From Spirosoma aerolatum (GTDB lineage Bacteria; Bacteroidota; Bacteroidia; Cytophagales; Spirosomataceae), in NCBI RefSeq assembly GCF_002056795.1, contig NZ_CP020104.1:2367001-2431000 (forward strand): a stretch of 64,000 nt of DNA, read 5' to 3'. A model generated the notes under the pieces. The model saw only the letters and a list, made by a program, of their open reading frames with translations, was not told where the DNA came from and ran no database searches. Below are positions 8,751 through 17,887 of this stretch, piece after piece (within the stretch, counting starts at the first letter, position 1; the number at the start of each line of letters is the position of its first letter). Made by a program: the position numbers and the translations under genes.

Positions 8751-9904
8751 TGATATGCACCAAAGGTGTCTGGGATGACACGATCCCCGGTATCACATTT
8801 GACGAGAATGGAGTATCGAATTTCTGCCGATTGCAGGAACAAATGATGGCCGAATATCCCAGAGGAGAAAAGGGAAGGGAGGACTGGAAAAAGCTGGTAG
8901 CTGACATGAAGGCCGCTGGGAAAAATCGTCGGTACGACTGTATTATTGGCGTTAGCGGTGGGGTTGATAGCTCGTATTTGCTTCATCTGGCGCATCAGTA
9001 TGGTCTGCGCCCTCTGGCGGTCAACCTGGACAATGGATTCAACAGCGAAATTGCCGTTCAGAACATCTACAAGGTGACATCGAAGTTAGGGGTCGATCTG
9101 GAAACCTACGTGATCGATTACGAGGAAATAAAGGATTTGCTCCGGGCGTATATGAAAGCGGGCATGCCCTGGATCGATACACCAACCGATCTGGCCATAA
9201 AAGCGACGATGTACAAGATTGCCCGTTCGGAAGGCATTCGATTTATCCTGCGGGGTAATGATTTTCGTTCGGAAGGGAAACAACCCAAGGAGTGGACCTA
9301 TTCGGATTCCAAACAGCTTCGGTTCATTCATAAACACTTCGGGTCGGGAGTGCGACTTAAAACCTACCCGCTGCTGACGTTACCCATGCTGGTGTATTCG
9401 GGGATGGTCAAGGGTATCAAGGATATTCGGCCCTATTACTACCTCGATTATAAAAAGCAGGATGCCAAACGCCTGATGATGGAGCTATACAACTGGAAAG
9501 ATTATGGGGGGCATCATCATGAAAACCTGTTTACCAAGTTTTCGATGGCCTTTTGGCTCCCCCGAAAGTTTGCTATTGACAAACGGAAAATTAACCTGTC
9601 GGCTCAGGTATTAAGTCAGGCAATTACCAGAGAAGAAGCCTTAGCGCAACTCCGCCAACCCTTTGCTACCGACGCTGAACTGGAAACCACACGCGCGTAT
9701 ATTCAGAAGAAACTGGATTTGTCGGATCAGGAGTACAACCAGATCTGGGCGGCCCCTGCGAAGAACACCTTTGATTACCCCTCGAATTACGCGTTGATAT
9801 TTAATTCGATTAACCAACTAAAACCCATACTGAAAAGACTATACGCCTTTACCCCTATGTCTGTATCAGCCAGTGCTGTACTTGATGTAAGGCCAAAAAA
9901 TTGA
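8747..9904 (+). CDS. N-acetyl sugar amidotransferase (WbpG/PseA/WbuX-like)
   Basis: A 385-residue ATP-pyrophosphatase-fold amidotransferase. Residues 70-75 (SGGVDS) form the PP-loop that binds ATP; LAVNLDNGFNSEIAVQNI and RFILRGNDFRSEGKQP are family blocks. It is thought to convert a sugar N-acetyl group to an acetamidino group with ammonia from HisH through HisF2, as in the Pseudomonas O-antigen triad wbpG-hisH2-hisF2. In many homologues the N-terminus has two CxxC pairs; here Cys4 faces Gly7 and Ser24 precedes Cys27, so a zinc site of that type is incomplete. It overlaps the HisF2 gene by 4 bp. Confidence 0.87.
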   Translation: MMICTKGVWDDTIPGITFDENGVSNFCRLQEQMMAEYPRGEKGREDWKKLVADMKAAGKNRRYDCIIGVSGGVDSSYLLHLAHQYGLRPLAVNLDNGFNSEIAVQNIYKVTSKLGVDLETYVIDYEEIKDLLRAYMKAGMPWIDTPTDLAIKATMYKIARSEGIRFILRGNDFRSEGKQPKEWTYSDSKQLRFIHKHFGSGVRLKTYPLLTLPMLVYSGMVKGIKDIRPYYYLDYKKQDAKRLMMELYNWKDYGGHHHENLFTKFSMAFWLPRKFAIDKRKINLSAQVLSQAITREEALAQLRQPFATDAELETTRAYIQKKLDLSDQEYNQIWAAPAKNTFDYPSNYALIFNSINQLKPILKRLYAFTPMSVSASAVLDVRPKN

Positions 9905-10006
9905 TGACATATACTAAAAATAGCGACTATCCTCTTTGAGAAAGAATATAAGTTAATATGCAAAATATTCGTTTGGTGAATCAAAGGGAATTACTATTGG
10001 CACGGC

Positions 10007-11032
10007 ATGTATAAAACCGTTCAACATAACTATACGCTGATTACAACACTCGATCTGGATATTGAACAACAGATCAGTAGTTTTTTAGGTCAATGTAAGG
10101 GGTTTCACTATTTTCAGTCACCAGCTTATTTTAGAGTAGCGACTGCGTCGAAGAAACTAAAGCCATTTTATATTATTGCTCGGGATCGGGAGCAGATTGC
10201 CGGAATTATCTTACTGGTTCAGCAGGTTCAGTCAACGCTACCTGTTCTTTCTTTTTTATCTAGCCGAACAATTATTTGGGGAGGACCCGTAGTGACTGGC
10301 CAGGATCTACCTGTTGTTGAGGGGCTACTCCAGTTTTTCCAGAAACATCGCCCATCGACTATTTATACTCAGGTCCGAAACCTATCCGACACCACCGTTT
10401 ACCAGAGCCTGTTCGCCCGGTTTGGATTTCAGTACGAAGAACACCTGGATATTCTGGTCGATTTAGGACGATCAGAAGAGGAGCTTTGGAAAGATGTGGT
10501 AACAAAACGCCGAAACCAGATTCGCCGGGCGATTAAGGAAGGCTGTGTTTTTGAGCGGCATACCTCGCTGGATTCCCTGCGAACCTGCTATACGATTTTA
10601 CAGGAAGTGTATCAACGGGCAAAGCTACCCTTGCCCGATTTTAGCCATTTTGAATCACTACTTCAGGAGTCAGATGAGAAGTCTGGCTTACGATTGTTTA
10701 CCGTTGTCTGGGAAGGCCAACTTATTGGCTGTATGCTCTGCCTGGTGCATGGACGCTGGGTATATGATTATTACGCAGGTGCTTTTAGCGCCTATTATAA
10801 AAAATACCCTAACGATCTGATGCCGTGGGCTGTATTTCAATGGGCTAAGCAACAGGGCTTTCAATATTTTGATTTTGGAGGGGCTGGTAAACCCGGTGTT
10901 CCATATGGAGTAAGAGACTATAAAAAGCAGTTTGGCGGTCAATTGGTTTGTTATGGCCGTTACGAAAAGGTGCATTATCCTCGATTGTTTGGTTTACTAA
11001 AACTAGGCTATCAAATCTGGCAAAAGCGATGA
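10007..11032 (+). CDS. FemAB-like GNAT acyl/aminoacyl transferase
   Basis: A 341-residue protein with the FemAB/Acetyltransf_6 double-GNAT pattern. The clearest part is the C-terminal domain: YYAGAFSAYYKKYPNDLM, then AVFQWAKQQGFQYFDFGGAG and VRDYKKQFGG. FemAB proteins transfer amino acids from tRNA; relatives in exopolysaccharide clusters may acylate or aminoacylate sugars. The setting between the amidotransferase and a sugar aminotransferase suggests modification of the polysaccharide, possibly of an amino group. The stop overlaps the next ATG. A 102-bp gap precedes it. Confidence 0.78.
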   Translation: MYKTVQHNYTLITTLDLDIEQQISSFLGQCKGFHYFQSPAYFRVATASKKLKPFYIIARDREQIAGIILLVQQVQSTLPVLSFLSSRTIIWGGPVVTGQDLPVVEGLLQFFQKHRPSTIYTQVRNLSDTTVYQSLFARFGFQYEEHLDILVDLGRSEEELWKDVVTKRRNQIRRAIKEGCVFERHTSLDSLRTCYTILQEVYQRAKLPLPDFSHFESLLQESDEKSGLRLFTVVWEGQLIGCMLCLVHGRWVYDYYAGAFSAYYKKYPNDLMPWAVFQWAKQQGFQYFDFGGAGKPGVPYGVRDYKKQFGGQLVCYGRYEKVHYPRLFGLLKLGYQIWQKR

Positions 11033-12189
11033 TTCCCAGATTTGATTACTCCTTTTCATTACGAGATATTTTTATCTCCATTGCAAGTGTAGCGAATAAT
11101 AAAGAGTCGAATGTTAGCTCTTATCAGGACTTATTTCCATCTGCTTCCGTTTTCGAGATTCCAAGTGCAAGATGGGGAATACAGTGTGCTTTGCAGGCTT
11201 TGGGACTTGCTCCTGGGGCAAGGGTAGGTGTACAGCCCTATACCTGCTCATCCGTAATGGCGGCTATTCAGTCAGCAGGGCTAGAGATAGTTTTCATTGA
11301 TATTAATGCTGAATTCACGCTTGATCAGGAGGATCTAAAAAAAAAGTTACACCAATTAGAGGCACTGATTGTCACCCATACGTTTGGAGTTGCAGCACAA
11401 CTTGAGTCGATCAGGAAATTAGCTAGTCATTTGCCAATTATTGAAGATTGTGCTCATGCTTTTTTGTGTCATTATAATGATCAGTCTCTAGGCAGTTTTT
11501 TCGATGTGTCGGTTTTTTCGTTTGGGTATGGAAAATTCCCTATTCTTGGTCATGGAGGAATCATTGTAATCAATAATAAGAAATATGCTAAATTGATTAC
11601 TACACATATAAGCCGTTTAAAGCCTGCCGGTTTGCTTAGCGAGTTGATATTTGTTGGGAAAAGAGTAGCCTACTCACTTATCTATTCCGGGCTAGGATAT
11701 ACAGTTTTGCATAACGTGTTTCAGCAGTACATCACCACTAAAAATCAACGTATTCAGAGTAGGAGTTTTGTACAAGAATATGAATTTCGATCCGTTCGGC
11801 AACTGCTTAAAAATAAGTGGAAGCACTTACCTGATCTGGCAATGAAGCAACGCCAGAATGCCCTACAGATTATTAAGGCAAATGAATCTGTAGTGAAAGC
11901 TATTTATAATGTAGATGATAAAAGCAATTGTTTAGCGGTCGTCTTTATCGTTGATGACAGAGATCGTCTTTATAATCATCTGATTAGACATGGAATAGGG
12001 GCGGGCAAACACTTTCAATACGCGGCCGTATGGGCATCGGCGTATGGGTATGAAAATGGATCTTGTCCTCAGTTTGAACAATTAGTTAATAGAGTAATTA
12101 CTATTCCCTGCTACAGCAAGCTTACAAAAAGCGATATTATTAAGATTAATAAAGTTATAGCAAGATTTATACAGGAAAATATTTTATGA
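11029..12189 (+). CDS. DegT/DnrJ/EryC1/StrS family PLP-dependent sugar aminotransferase
   Basis: A 386-residue protein from the ATG at 11029, which overlaps the upstream stop (ATGA). A longer reading from 10948 would lie inside the FemAB gene. The fold is recognised by VGVQPYTCSSVMAAIQSAG, FIDINAEFTLD, IEDCAHAF and FSFGYGKFPILGHGG; Lys169 in that last block is the expected Schiff-base lysine, though the surrounding motif departs from the usual FSFHPTK. It probably makes or modifies an amino sugar. Its base composition is AT-rich again. A VioA- or PseC-like role cannot be separated from sequence alone. Confidence 0.8.
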   Translation: MIPRFDYSFSLRDIFISIASVANNKESNVSSYQDLFPSASVFEIPSARWGIQCALQALGLAPGARVGVQPYTCSSVMAAIQSAGLEIVFIDINAEFTLDQEDLKKKLHQLEALIVTHTFGVAAQLESIRKLASHLPIIEDCAHAFLCHYNDQSLGSFFDVSVFSFGYGKFPILGHGGIIVINNKKYAKLITTHISRLKPAGLLSELIFVGKRVAYSLIYSGLGYTVLHNVFQQYITTKNQRIQSRSFVQEYEFRSVRQLLKNKWKHLPDLAMKQRQNALQIIKANESVVKAIYNVDDKSNCLAVVFIVDDRDRLYNHLIRHGIGAGKHFQYAAVWASAYGYENGSCPQFEQLVNRVITIPCYSKLTKSDIIKINKVIARFIQENIL

Positions 12190-13280
12190 AAAAAAAGAAA
12201 ATTCTGGTTGATATTAACCATCCAGCGCATGTGCATTTATTTAAGTACTTTATTGATGAGATGCAGAGCAAAGGATATAAAGTTATTGTTGCAGCTAAAA
12301 ATGTTAACTCAATAAAAACTCTTCTACAAACTTATAAGATAGACTATATTGATACCGGCCAAAAAAAGGACAATATGGTTGCAAAGTACATTTACGAGCT
12401 TTTTCATTTACTCAAATTAATAGGCATTGTCGCATTCCAACGCGTTGATTATGGGATTGGTGTTTCGATGGTTTTGCCAATAGTTTCCAGGTTGACCCGT
12501 ATGAAATCGGTTGCTTTAGATGATGACGATATGACTGTTACCCCGCTCTTTGGCAAGGCCATTTCGTTGGCAGATACTATTTTTACCCCAAGTTCACTTG
12601 CTTTTGAAAACCGGGGAAATAACCACATATCTCATCAAAGCTTTCACGAATTGGCGTATCTGCATCCCGCCAGGTTTAAGCCTGACCCATCAGTTATGCG
12701 GGAGATTGGTATTTTGCCGGGCGAAACCTATTTTATACTACGGTTTAATGTATTTAAAGCCCATCATGATACTGATGCGATTGGCCTTACGCTTAAACAA
12801 AAGCTGGTATTGATTGAGTTGCTTAAACCATACGGACGAATCTTTATTACAACTGAGCGTACTATAGACCCTGAATTAGAGCCGTATCGAATGCCGGTTT
12901 CTCCCGAAAAAATTCATACCCTGATGTACCATGCAACGATGTTTATTGGTGATAGTCAGACGATGATTTCTGAAGCGGCATTACTGGGTACGCCAGCCGT
13001 GAAGTTAAATTCTTTTGCCGGTCGGTTATCGGTTCCTAATGAAATAGAGCAGCGATATGAATTATGCTATTCTTTTCTGCCCAGAGATTTTGATCACATG
13101 TTGAGTAAAGTTCGTGAGCTTCTGGAAATAGTTGATTTAAAAGCAGAATGGAGTCAGCGTAAAGAGAGAATGCTGGCCGATAAAATTGATTTGACTGCAT
13201 TTTTAGTCGAATTTATATCAAACTACCCTGCTAGTTTTAATGAGCTAAAAAGTAACGCAGCTCATCAATACGCCTTGTAG
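12186..13280 (+). CDS. DUF354 family protein (GT-B fold, polysaccharide locus)
   Basis: A 364-residue protein beginning KILVDINHPAHVHLFKYF, the signature of DUF354 (PF04007), followed by a GT-B-like C-terminal half with GDSQTMISEAALLGTPAV, similar to the UDP-sugar site of MurG and UDP-GlcNAc 2-epimerases. DUF354 proteins occur in archaeal and bacterial surface-glycan loci; their reaction is not established. It overlaps the aminotransferase by 4 bp (ATGA). A role as a glycosyltransferase or epimerase is an inference from the fold. Confidence 0.8.
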   Translation: MKKKKILVDINHPAHVHLFKYFIDEMQSKGYKVIVAAKNVNSIKTLLQTYKIDYIDTGQKKDNMVAKYIYELFHLLKLIGIVAFQRVDYGIGVSMVLPIVSRLTRMKSVALDDDDMTVTPLFGKAISLADTIFTPSSLAFENRGNNHISHQSFHELAYLHPARFKPDPSVMREIGILPGETYFILRFNVFKAHHDTDAIGLTLKQKLVLIELLKPYGRIFITTERTIDPELEPYRMPVSPEKIHTLMYHATMFIGDSQTMISEAALLGTPAVKLNSFAGRLSVPNEIEQRYELCYSFLPRDFDHMLSKVRELLEIVDLKAEWSQRKERMLADKIDLTAFLVEFISNYPASFNELKSNAAHQYAL

Positions 13281-13321
13281 CTTAATTACCCAACCACCAC
13301 ACCAACTTGAATTGAGATCGT

Positions 13322-14077
13322 ATGGATTTTTCCATAAAGAAGTATAAGGCATTTTTAGCTGCCTTGCGTTCGTCTGGCTATTCATTCCAAACGTTTGAAG
13401 CCTTTTTAAAGGCACCTGATGAGAAAGTAGTGATTCTTCGTCATGATGTTGATCTGCTCCCTGAAAACTCACTCGTTTTTGCTGCTTTACAACATGAGTT
13501 AGGCATTGCCGGTGTGTATTATTTCAGAGCGGTACCTCAAAGCTGGGATACGCAAGTCATTCGGGAAATTGCCGAAATGGGACATGAAATCGGGTACCAT
13601 TACGAATGCCTGACGACTTGTAAAGGGAATCTGAAGCTTGCCCTTAACGATTTTGAGGAAAATTTAACAGCACTCCGAAAACTAGCTCCAGTATCGACCA
13701 TTTGTATGCATGGGAGCCCTATGTCAAAATACGATTCGAGAGATTTATGGAAGCATCATTCGTACCGCGAGTATGGTATAATCGGTGAACCCTATTTTGA
13801 CATCGACTTCGGCAAGGTTGCCTATTTTACGGATACGGGTCGGCGGTGGGACGGAGAAAAAGTGAGTGTTCGGGATAAAGTCGATTCAACATTTGTAAAT
13901 AGGTTTCGCAAAACAGACGAGATCATTGACGCGCTTCACCGTAATGAATTACCGGATCAGATGATGTTTACGTTCCATCCGCAACGCTGGAATGATAATC
14001 CATTGCAATGGACGAAAGAATTGATCAGCCAGAATGTGAAAAATCTGGTAAAACAGTATATTTTCATCAAAGAATAA
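13322..14077 (+). CDS. Polysaccharide deacetylase-like protein
   Basis: A 251-residue protein of the NodB-homology superfamily. VILRHDVDLLPENS (about residues 38-51) supplies the catalytic and metal-binding Asp pair, and EMGHEIGYHYE (about 90-100) the second metal-binding His region. MFTFHPQRW near the C-terminus could contribute the final His. No signal peptide is evident, so it probably works in the cytoplasm on a nucleotide- or lipid-linked sugar, or belongs to the non-canonical subfamily found in surface-glycan clusters. It starts 41 bp after the DUF354 gene. Confidence 0.8.
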   Translation: MDFSIKKYKAFLAALRSSGYSFQTFEAFLKAPDEKVVILRHDVDLLPENSLVFAALQHELGIAGVYYFRAVPQSWDTQVIREIAEMGHEIGYHYECLTTCKGNLKLALNDFEENLTALRKLAPVSTICMHGSPMSKYDSRDLWKHHSYREYGIIGEPYFDIDFGKVAYFTDTGRRWDGEKVSVRDKVDSTFVNRFRKTDEIIDALHRNELPDQMMFTFHPQRWNDNPLQWTKELISQNVKNLVKQYIFIKE

Positions 14078-14093
14078 GCCGCCAGCTAGTGAA

Positions 14094-14507
14094 ATGACTT
14101 TAGATAAGTACCAATCGCTCTATAAAAAGCTAGCTGTTGTCTATACCGTGTTGATTCTGCTGCTGGTGACACTACCTATTAATGGAGAGGATCAGTTTTT
14201 GGGTAAGCTGAACGACAATTATGTATTACAGATACGCTATGATTATATCTCGCATGCGTTTCTGTTTATTCCCTGGATCATACTGATCTGGTGGGGCTGG
14301 TCAATCGCAGCGGCACCCAAACGCAAACAACTCGCAGTAGGGGTAGGGGGGCTGGGCTTCGCCATTTTCTGTGAATATCTTCAATTGCCGCTGACTTACC
14401 GGACATTTAACATTAATGACCTCTTGGCTAATTCGCTTGGTATATGCCTGGGGCTCCTGTTTCTATGGGTATGGGAGCGCGTAGGTATGAGCCAGCAAAA
14501 AGGCTAA
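14094..14507 (+). CDS. VanZ family membrane protein
   Basis: A 137-residue protein with four hydrophobic segments. The order is an N-terminal helix (VVYTVLILLLVTLPI), a charged loop with YDYISHAFLFIPWIILI, a third segment with GFAIFCEYLQLPL and a last helix GICLGLLFLWVW. The SHAF and FCEYLQ-F-DxLLAN arrangement (here FNINDLLANSLG) is the VanZ-like signature. Function in polysaccharide loci is not known; VanZ of vancomycin operons confers low-level teicoplanin resistance. It lies 16 bp from both neighbours. Confidence 0.8.
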   Translation: MTLDKYQSLYKKLAVVYTVLILLLVTLPINGEDQFLGKLNDNYVLQIRYDYISHAFLFIPWIILIWWGWSIAAAPKRKQLAVGVGGLGFAIFCEYLQLPLTYRTFNINDLLANSLGICLGLLFLWVWERVGMSQQKG

Positions 14508-14522
14508 GTCACGATTGCCTGT

Positions 14523-15674
14523 ATGATCAAACTGCTTACCATTATTGGGGCCCGCCCGCAAATTATCAAAGCCTCAGCCATCAGTCGGGCAATAAACCAT
14601 CACTACAAAGACCGCATACAGGAAGTCATTGTCCATACGGGCCAGCATTATGACCGGCAGATGTCGGAGGTGTTTTTTGAGGAGTTACAAATTCCACAAC
14701 CCGATTATAATTTGCAGGTAGGATCAGGGCCGCATGGGGTTCAGACGGCTAAAATGATCACAGGTATTGAAGAGATTCTGGGTATCGAGCGGCCTGATTA
14801 CCTGATCATTTATGGAGATACGAATTCTACGTTAGCAGGGGCAATTGCCGCTTCCAAGACATCGGTACCTATTGTACACATTGAAGCGGGGTTGCGGTCG
14901 TATAACAAAAAAATGCCCGAGGAAATCAATCGCATTGTAAGCGATCATACGGCTACCTTCCTGTTTCCTCCAACGCAAACCGGGGTTGATAATTTAGTAA
15001 AGGAAGGGTTTCGCGTCGAAAGATGCCCGCCCTTTACCATCGATAATCCGGCGGTGTTTAATGTAGGGGATATTATGTATGACAACAGCTTATATTTCTC
15101 TGAGATAGCAGCTAAAAAGACGGATATTCTGAAGCAGCTATTGTTGGAGCCTGAAGCCTATGTATTGGCTACGGTTCACCGAAATGCCAATACGGATGAG
15201 GCAGATCGACTTAATGCTATATTTCAGGCTCTGCAGATACTATCCATATCCCATTCTATCGATGTTGTGTTGCCACTGCATCCACGTACCCTAAAGCAGA
15301 TGGAGGCATTATTGTCTCGGGATCTGTATGAGGCTATTCACGCCAATAAACGGATACGACTGATACCACCCGCTTCGTTTCTGGAAATGACCCAGCTGGA
15401 GCAACAGGCTAAACTGATCATTACAGATTCAGGCGGTGTACAGAAAGAAGCGTACTTCTATAAAAAGCCGTGTATCATTCTGCGGTCAGAAACCGAATGG
15501 GTAGAGATTGTCGAGCATGGGGCTGCCCGACTTTGTGATGCTGACCCACAGAACATTCTGGATGCGTATACTCACTTCAGCCAGACCACTGCCATTTCGT
15601 TTAAGCCCGTCTATGGAGATGGGGAGGCTGCTAGTCAGATCTTGGCTATATTAGTGGATAATTCTTATAAATGA
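14523..15674 (+). CDS. wecB: UDP-N-acetylglucosamine 2-epimerase (non-hydrolysing)
   Basis: A 383-residue cytoplasmic enzyme interconverting UDP-GlcNAc and UDP-ManNAc. Diagnostic blocks are IIGARPQIIKAS at the N-terminus, HTGQHYDRQMSEVFF, YGDTNSTLAGA, HIEAGLRSYNKKMPEEINR and ITDSGGVQKEAYFYKKPC. Length matches the family (about 370-390). With the WbpG/HisH/HisF triad it suggests that the polysaccharide contains a ManNAc-derived, possibly acetamidino-bearing sugar; this is an inference by analogy with Pseudomonas B-band O-antigen. It is the last enzyme gene before the antiterminator. Confidence 0.92.
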   Translation: MIKLLTIIGARPQIIKASAISRAINHHYKDRIQEVIVHTGQHYDRQMSEVFFEELQIPQPDYNLQVGSGPHGVQTAKMITGIEEILGIERPDYLIIYGDTNSTLAGAIAASKTSVPIVHIEAGLRSYNKKMPEEINRIVSDHTATFLFPPTQTGVDNLVKEGFRVERCPPFTIDNPAVFNVGDIMYDNSLYFSEIAAKKTDILKQLLLEPEAYVLATVHRNANTDEADRLNAIFQALQILSISHSIDVVLPLHPRTLKQMEALLSRDLYEAIHANKRIRLIPPASFLEMTQLEQQAKLIITDSGGVQKEAYFYKKPCIILRSETEWVEIVEHGAARLCDADPQNILDAYTHFSQTTAISFKPVYGDGEAASQILAILVDNSYK

Positions 15675-15790
15675 TAAAAATTTGTATATTTAATGCCCTT
15701 ATTAACTCGCCTGTATAAACGGGCGTTATGGTTTACTTGTCTTTTCATCTTGTCTCTACTTTCTTGTGAAAACTACTCAATTGAATTATC

Positions 15791-16327
15791 ATGCCCTGGT
15801 TTGTACTCTACACCAAATCCAGATCGGAAAAGCTTGTCGCTCGAGGTCTGATTCAGAAAGGTATCCAAGTCTATTGCCCCCTCCGAAAAGTTAAACGAAA
15901 ATGGTCGGATCGTTTTAAAATTGTTGAAGAGCCTTTATTTCGTTCGTATTGCTTTGTTCATCTAGAAGAGAATGAGCGGGCCAGGGTATTCGGTGTGCCT
16001 GGGGTGGTCGGGTATTTGCATTGGCTTAAGAAACCTGCCATTGTGAAACCTAAAGAAATTGACCTGATCCGGGACATGCTGAACGACTTTGATCATGAGT
16101 CACTGGAAGTGGTGAGTTTTGATGCTACCGATCGACTAAAAATTACCTCCGGGGCATTCATGGATCAGGAAGGCGAGGTTGTATCGGCCAATGGCAAACG
16201 CCTGATGATTAAGCTTGATTCACTCAATATGTTTATTGCTATTGATATTAGTAAAACGAAGGTTGAAAAAGTGAAAACGAGTAAACTGTTCGCTCTGGCG
16301 ATGCATAAATTACAGCCTGCCTATTAA
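15791..16327 (+). CDS. UpxY/NusG-like transcription antiterminator
   Basis: A 178-residue protein with an N-terminal NGN domain (MPWFVLYTKSRSEKLV, then PLFRSYCFVHLEE) and a C-terminal KOW-like segment (ITSGAFMDQEGEVVSANGKR). It belongs to the NusG paralogues (RfaH, UpxY) that bind RNA polymerase and allow read-through of long polysaccharide operons. In Bacteroides the UpxY gene is promoter-proximal; here it lies after wecB, 116 bp downstream, and ahead of the wzi-like gene, so it may control the downstream transport unit or act in trans. No ops-like element was recognised. Confidence 0.85.
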   Translation: MPWFVLYTKSRSEKLVARGLIQKGIQVYCPLRKVKRKWSDRFKIVEEPLFRSYCFVHLEENERARVFGVPGVVGYLHWLKKPAIVKPKEIDLIRDMLNDFDHESLEVVSFDATDRLKITSGAFMDQEGEVVSANGKRLMIKLDSLNMFIAIDISKTKVEKVKTSKLFALAMHKLQPAY

Positions 16328-16364
16328 CGGTTCGCCCCTTAATTTCCTTTTTTAGTATTTCTGT

Positions 16365-17843
16365 ATGCCCCAAACTATACGGCTATTATATGCTGCATCG
16401 GTCTGCCTGCTGATGAGTCAGATAACCTATGCTCAGACCATTCGTCAAAAAACGCGCTATGAGCTGGAGGCCGGTACATACCTGTCGACGGCGGAGAGTA
16501 ACCCGTTCTGGATACGCTCAAATCAATATGGAGAGGTGCCTTTAGAGTCGAACGGCTTCACCATTCGGGCGCAGGCAAAAAAAGAGTATGAACCTTTGGT
16601 CTACAATAAAAAAGGGAAAGGTAAGTTTTCGTATGGTTACGGAATCAGGGCTGTTCTGAACGCTGGTAAAGTCAATCAGTTTTTGCTTTCGGAACTGTAT
16701 GGTAAGGTGCGCTACGGGGCGTTTGAGTTTTCGGCTGGCCGTCGGCGTGAGATTATGGGCCTGGTTGATTCCTCACTTAGTGCCGGGTCATACATATGGT
16801 CAGGCAATGCGTTGCCAATGCCTAAAGTACAGATTTCCATCCCCAATTTTACACCCATACTGAAGAATGGTTTGATTGCTGTGAAAGGCAATTTTGCGCA
16901 TGGCTGGTTCGGTACCGGCGATTCGGTGAAAAACTACTACCTGCATCAAAAAAGCCTTTACGTTCGTCTGGGAAAACCCGACTGGCGATTTAAATTTTAT
17001 GGTGGCTTCAACCATCAGGTACAGTGGGGAGGGCAGGTATTGTATCCGCGTTATGAAGGCAAATTGCGGATTACGGAGTTTGGCAGTGATTGGCAAACAT
17101 ATTTATACGTTGTGAATGGTAAATCATTGTATACGCTCGATACGCTGGTGATTCAAAATGGGCAGGCGTCAGCCGAAGGCGGGAACCGGGTTGGTAACCA
17201 CTTAGGTACGATTGATCTGGGGCTGGAGTACGAGGATGAGCATGCAAAGTGGTTTATCTATAAACAGTCGATTTATGAAGCGGGTGCCTTGTTTTATCTG
17301 AATAACATAGCAGATGGATTGCACGGTATTGCGTATACCCGAAAAAAGGCAACCAGTGGCATTCTGAAAGTTGTTGTGGAATATCTACAAACCTCCAATC
17401 AGGGCGGCCCCTATTTGTCCAATCGGTCAACGATTCCTCAACTGCGGGGGGCAGAGGATTACTTCAATAATGGCCGCTATATCGATGGGTGGGTATATAA
17501 AGGGCAGACGATCGGTACGCCATTTATCATGCCTTTGCGCTACACCACAGGTCTGCCTCAGTCACTGGATAAAAATCCTAATCGAATCGTAAATAATCGG
17601 GTCAACGCGGTTACACTAGGTGTGAGTAGCCGAATCAAGCAAGTCGAGTTATTGACACGGCTTTCGTTTAGTCATAATCTGGGTAACTATGATGTCCCTC
17701 TGGACTATACCCAGGCATCGGTTCAGCAACAAGTTATAGTTCCGATTAAGAAATATACATTTACGGCTAATCTGGCCTACGATAATGCAGGTGTGCTTAA
17801 AGAAAATGTCGGCTTAAGTTTACTGGTAAAGCGCTCGTTTTAA
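16365..17843 (+). CDS. Capsule assembly Wzi family outer membrane protein
   Basis: A 492-residue exported beta-barrel protein. A signal peptide ends near residue 23 (SQITYAQ). The first mature region, RYELEAGTYLSTAESNPFWIRSNQYG split across residues 29-54, is characteristic of Bacteroidota Wzi-like proteins, which anchor capsule polysaccharide at the outer membrane. The rest alternates short hydrophobic strands and aromatic girdle residues and ends in SLLVKRSF, with a terminal aromatic as in outer-membrane barrels. It follows the antiterminator by 37 bp and fits the end of a capsule locus. Confidence 0.85.
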   Translation: MPQTIRLLYAASVCLLMSQITYAQTIRQKTRYELEAGTYLSTAESNPFWIRSNQYGEVPLESNGFTIRAQAKKEYEPLVYNKKGKGKFSYGYGIRAVLNAGKVNQFLLSELYGKVRYGAFEFSAGRRREIMGLVDSSLSAGSYIWSGNALPMPKVQISIPNFTPILKNGLIAVKGNFAHGWFGTGDSVKNYYLHQKSLYVRLGKPDWRFKFYGGFNHQVQWGGQVLYPRYEGKLRITEFGSDWQTYLYVVNGKSLYTLDTLVIQNGQASAEGGNRVGNHLGTIDLGLEYEDEHAKWFIYKQSIYEAGALFYLNNIADGLHGIAYTRKKATSGILKVVVEYLQTSNQGGPYLSNRSTIPQLRGAEDYFNNGRYIDGWVYKGQTIGTPFIMPLRYTTGLPQSLDKNPNRIVNNRVNAVTLGVSSRIKQVELLTRLSFSHNLGNYDVPLDYTQASVQQQVIVPIKKYTFTANLAYDNAGVLKENVGLSLLVKRSF

Positions 17844-17887
17844 GCATCCTTAATTGATAACTTCCCTTACGTTGTAGGCGATTCCAT

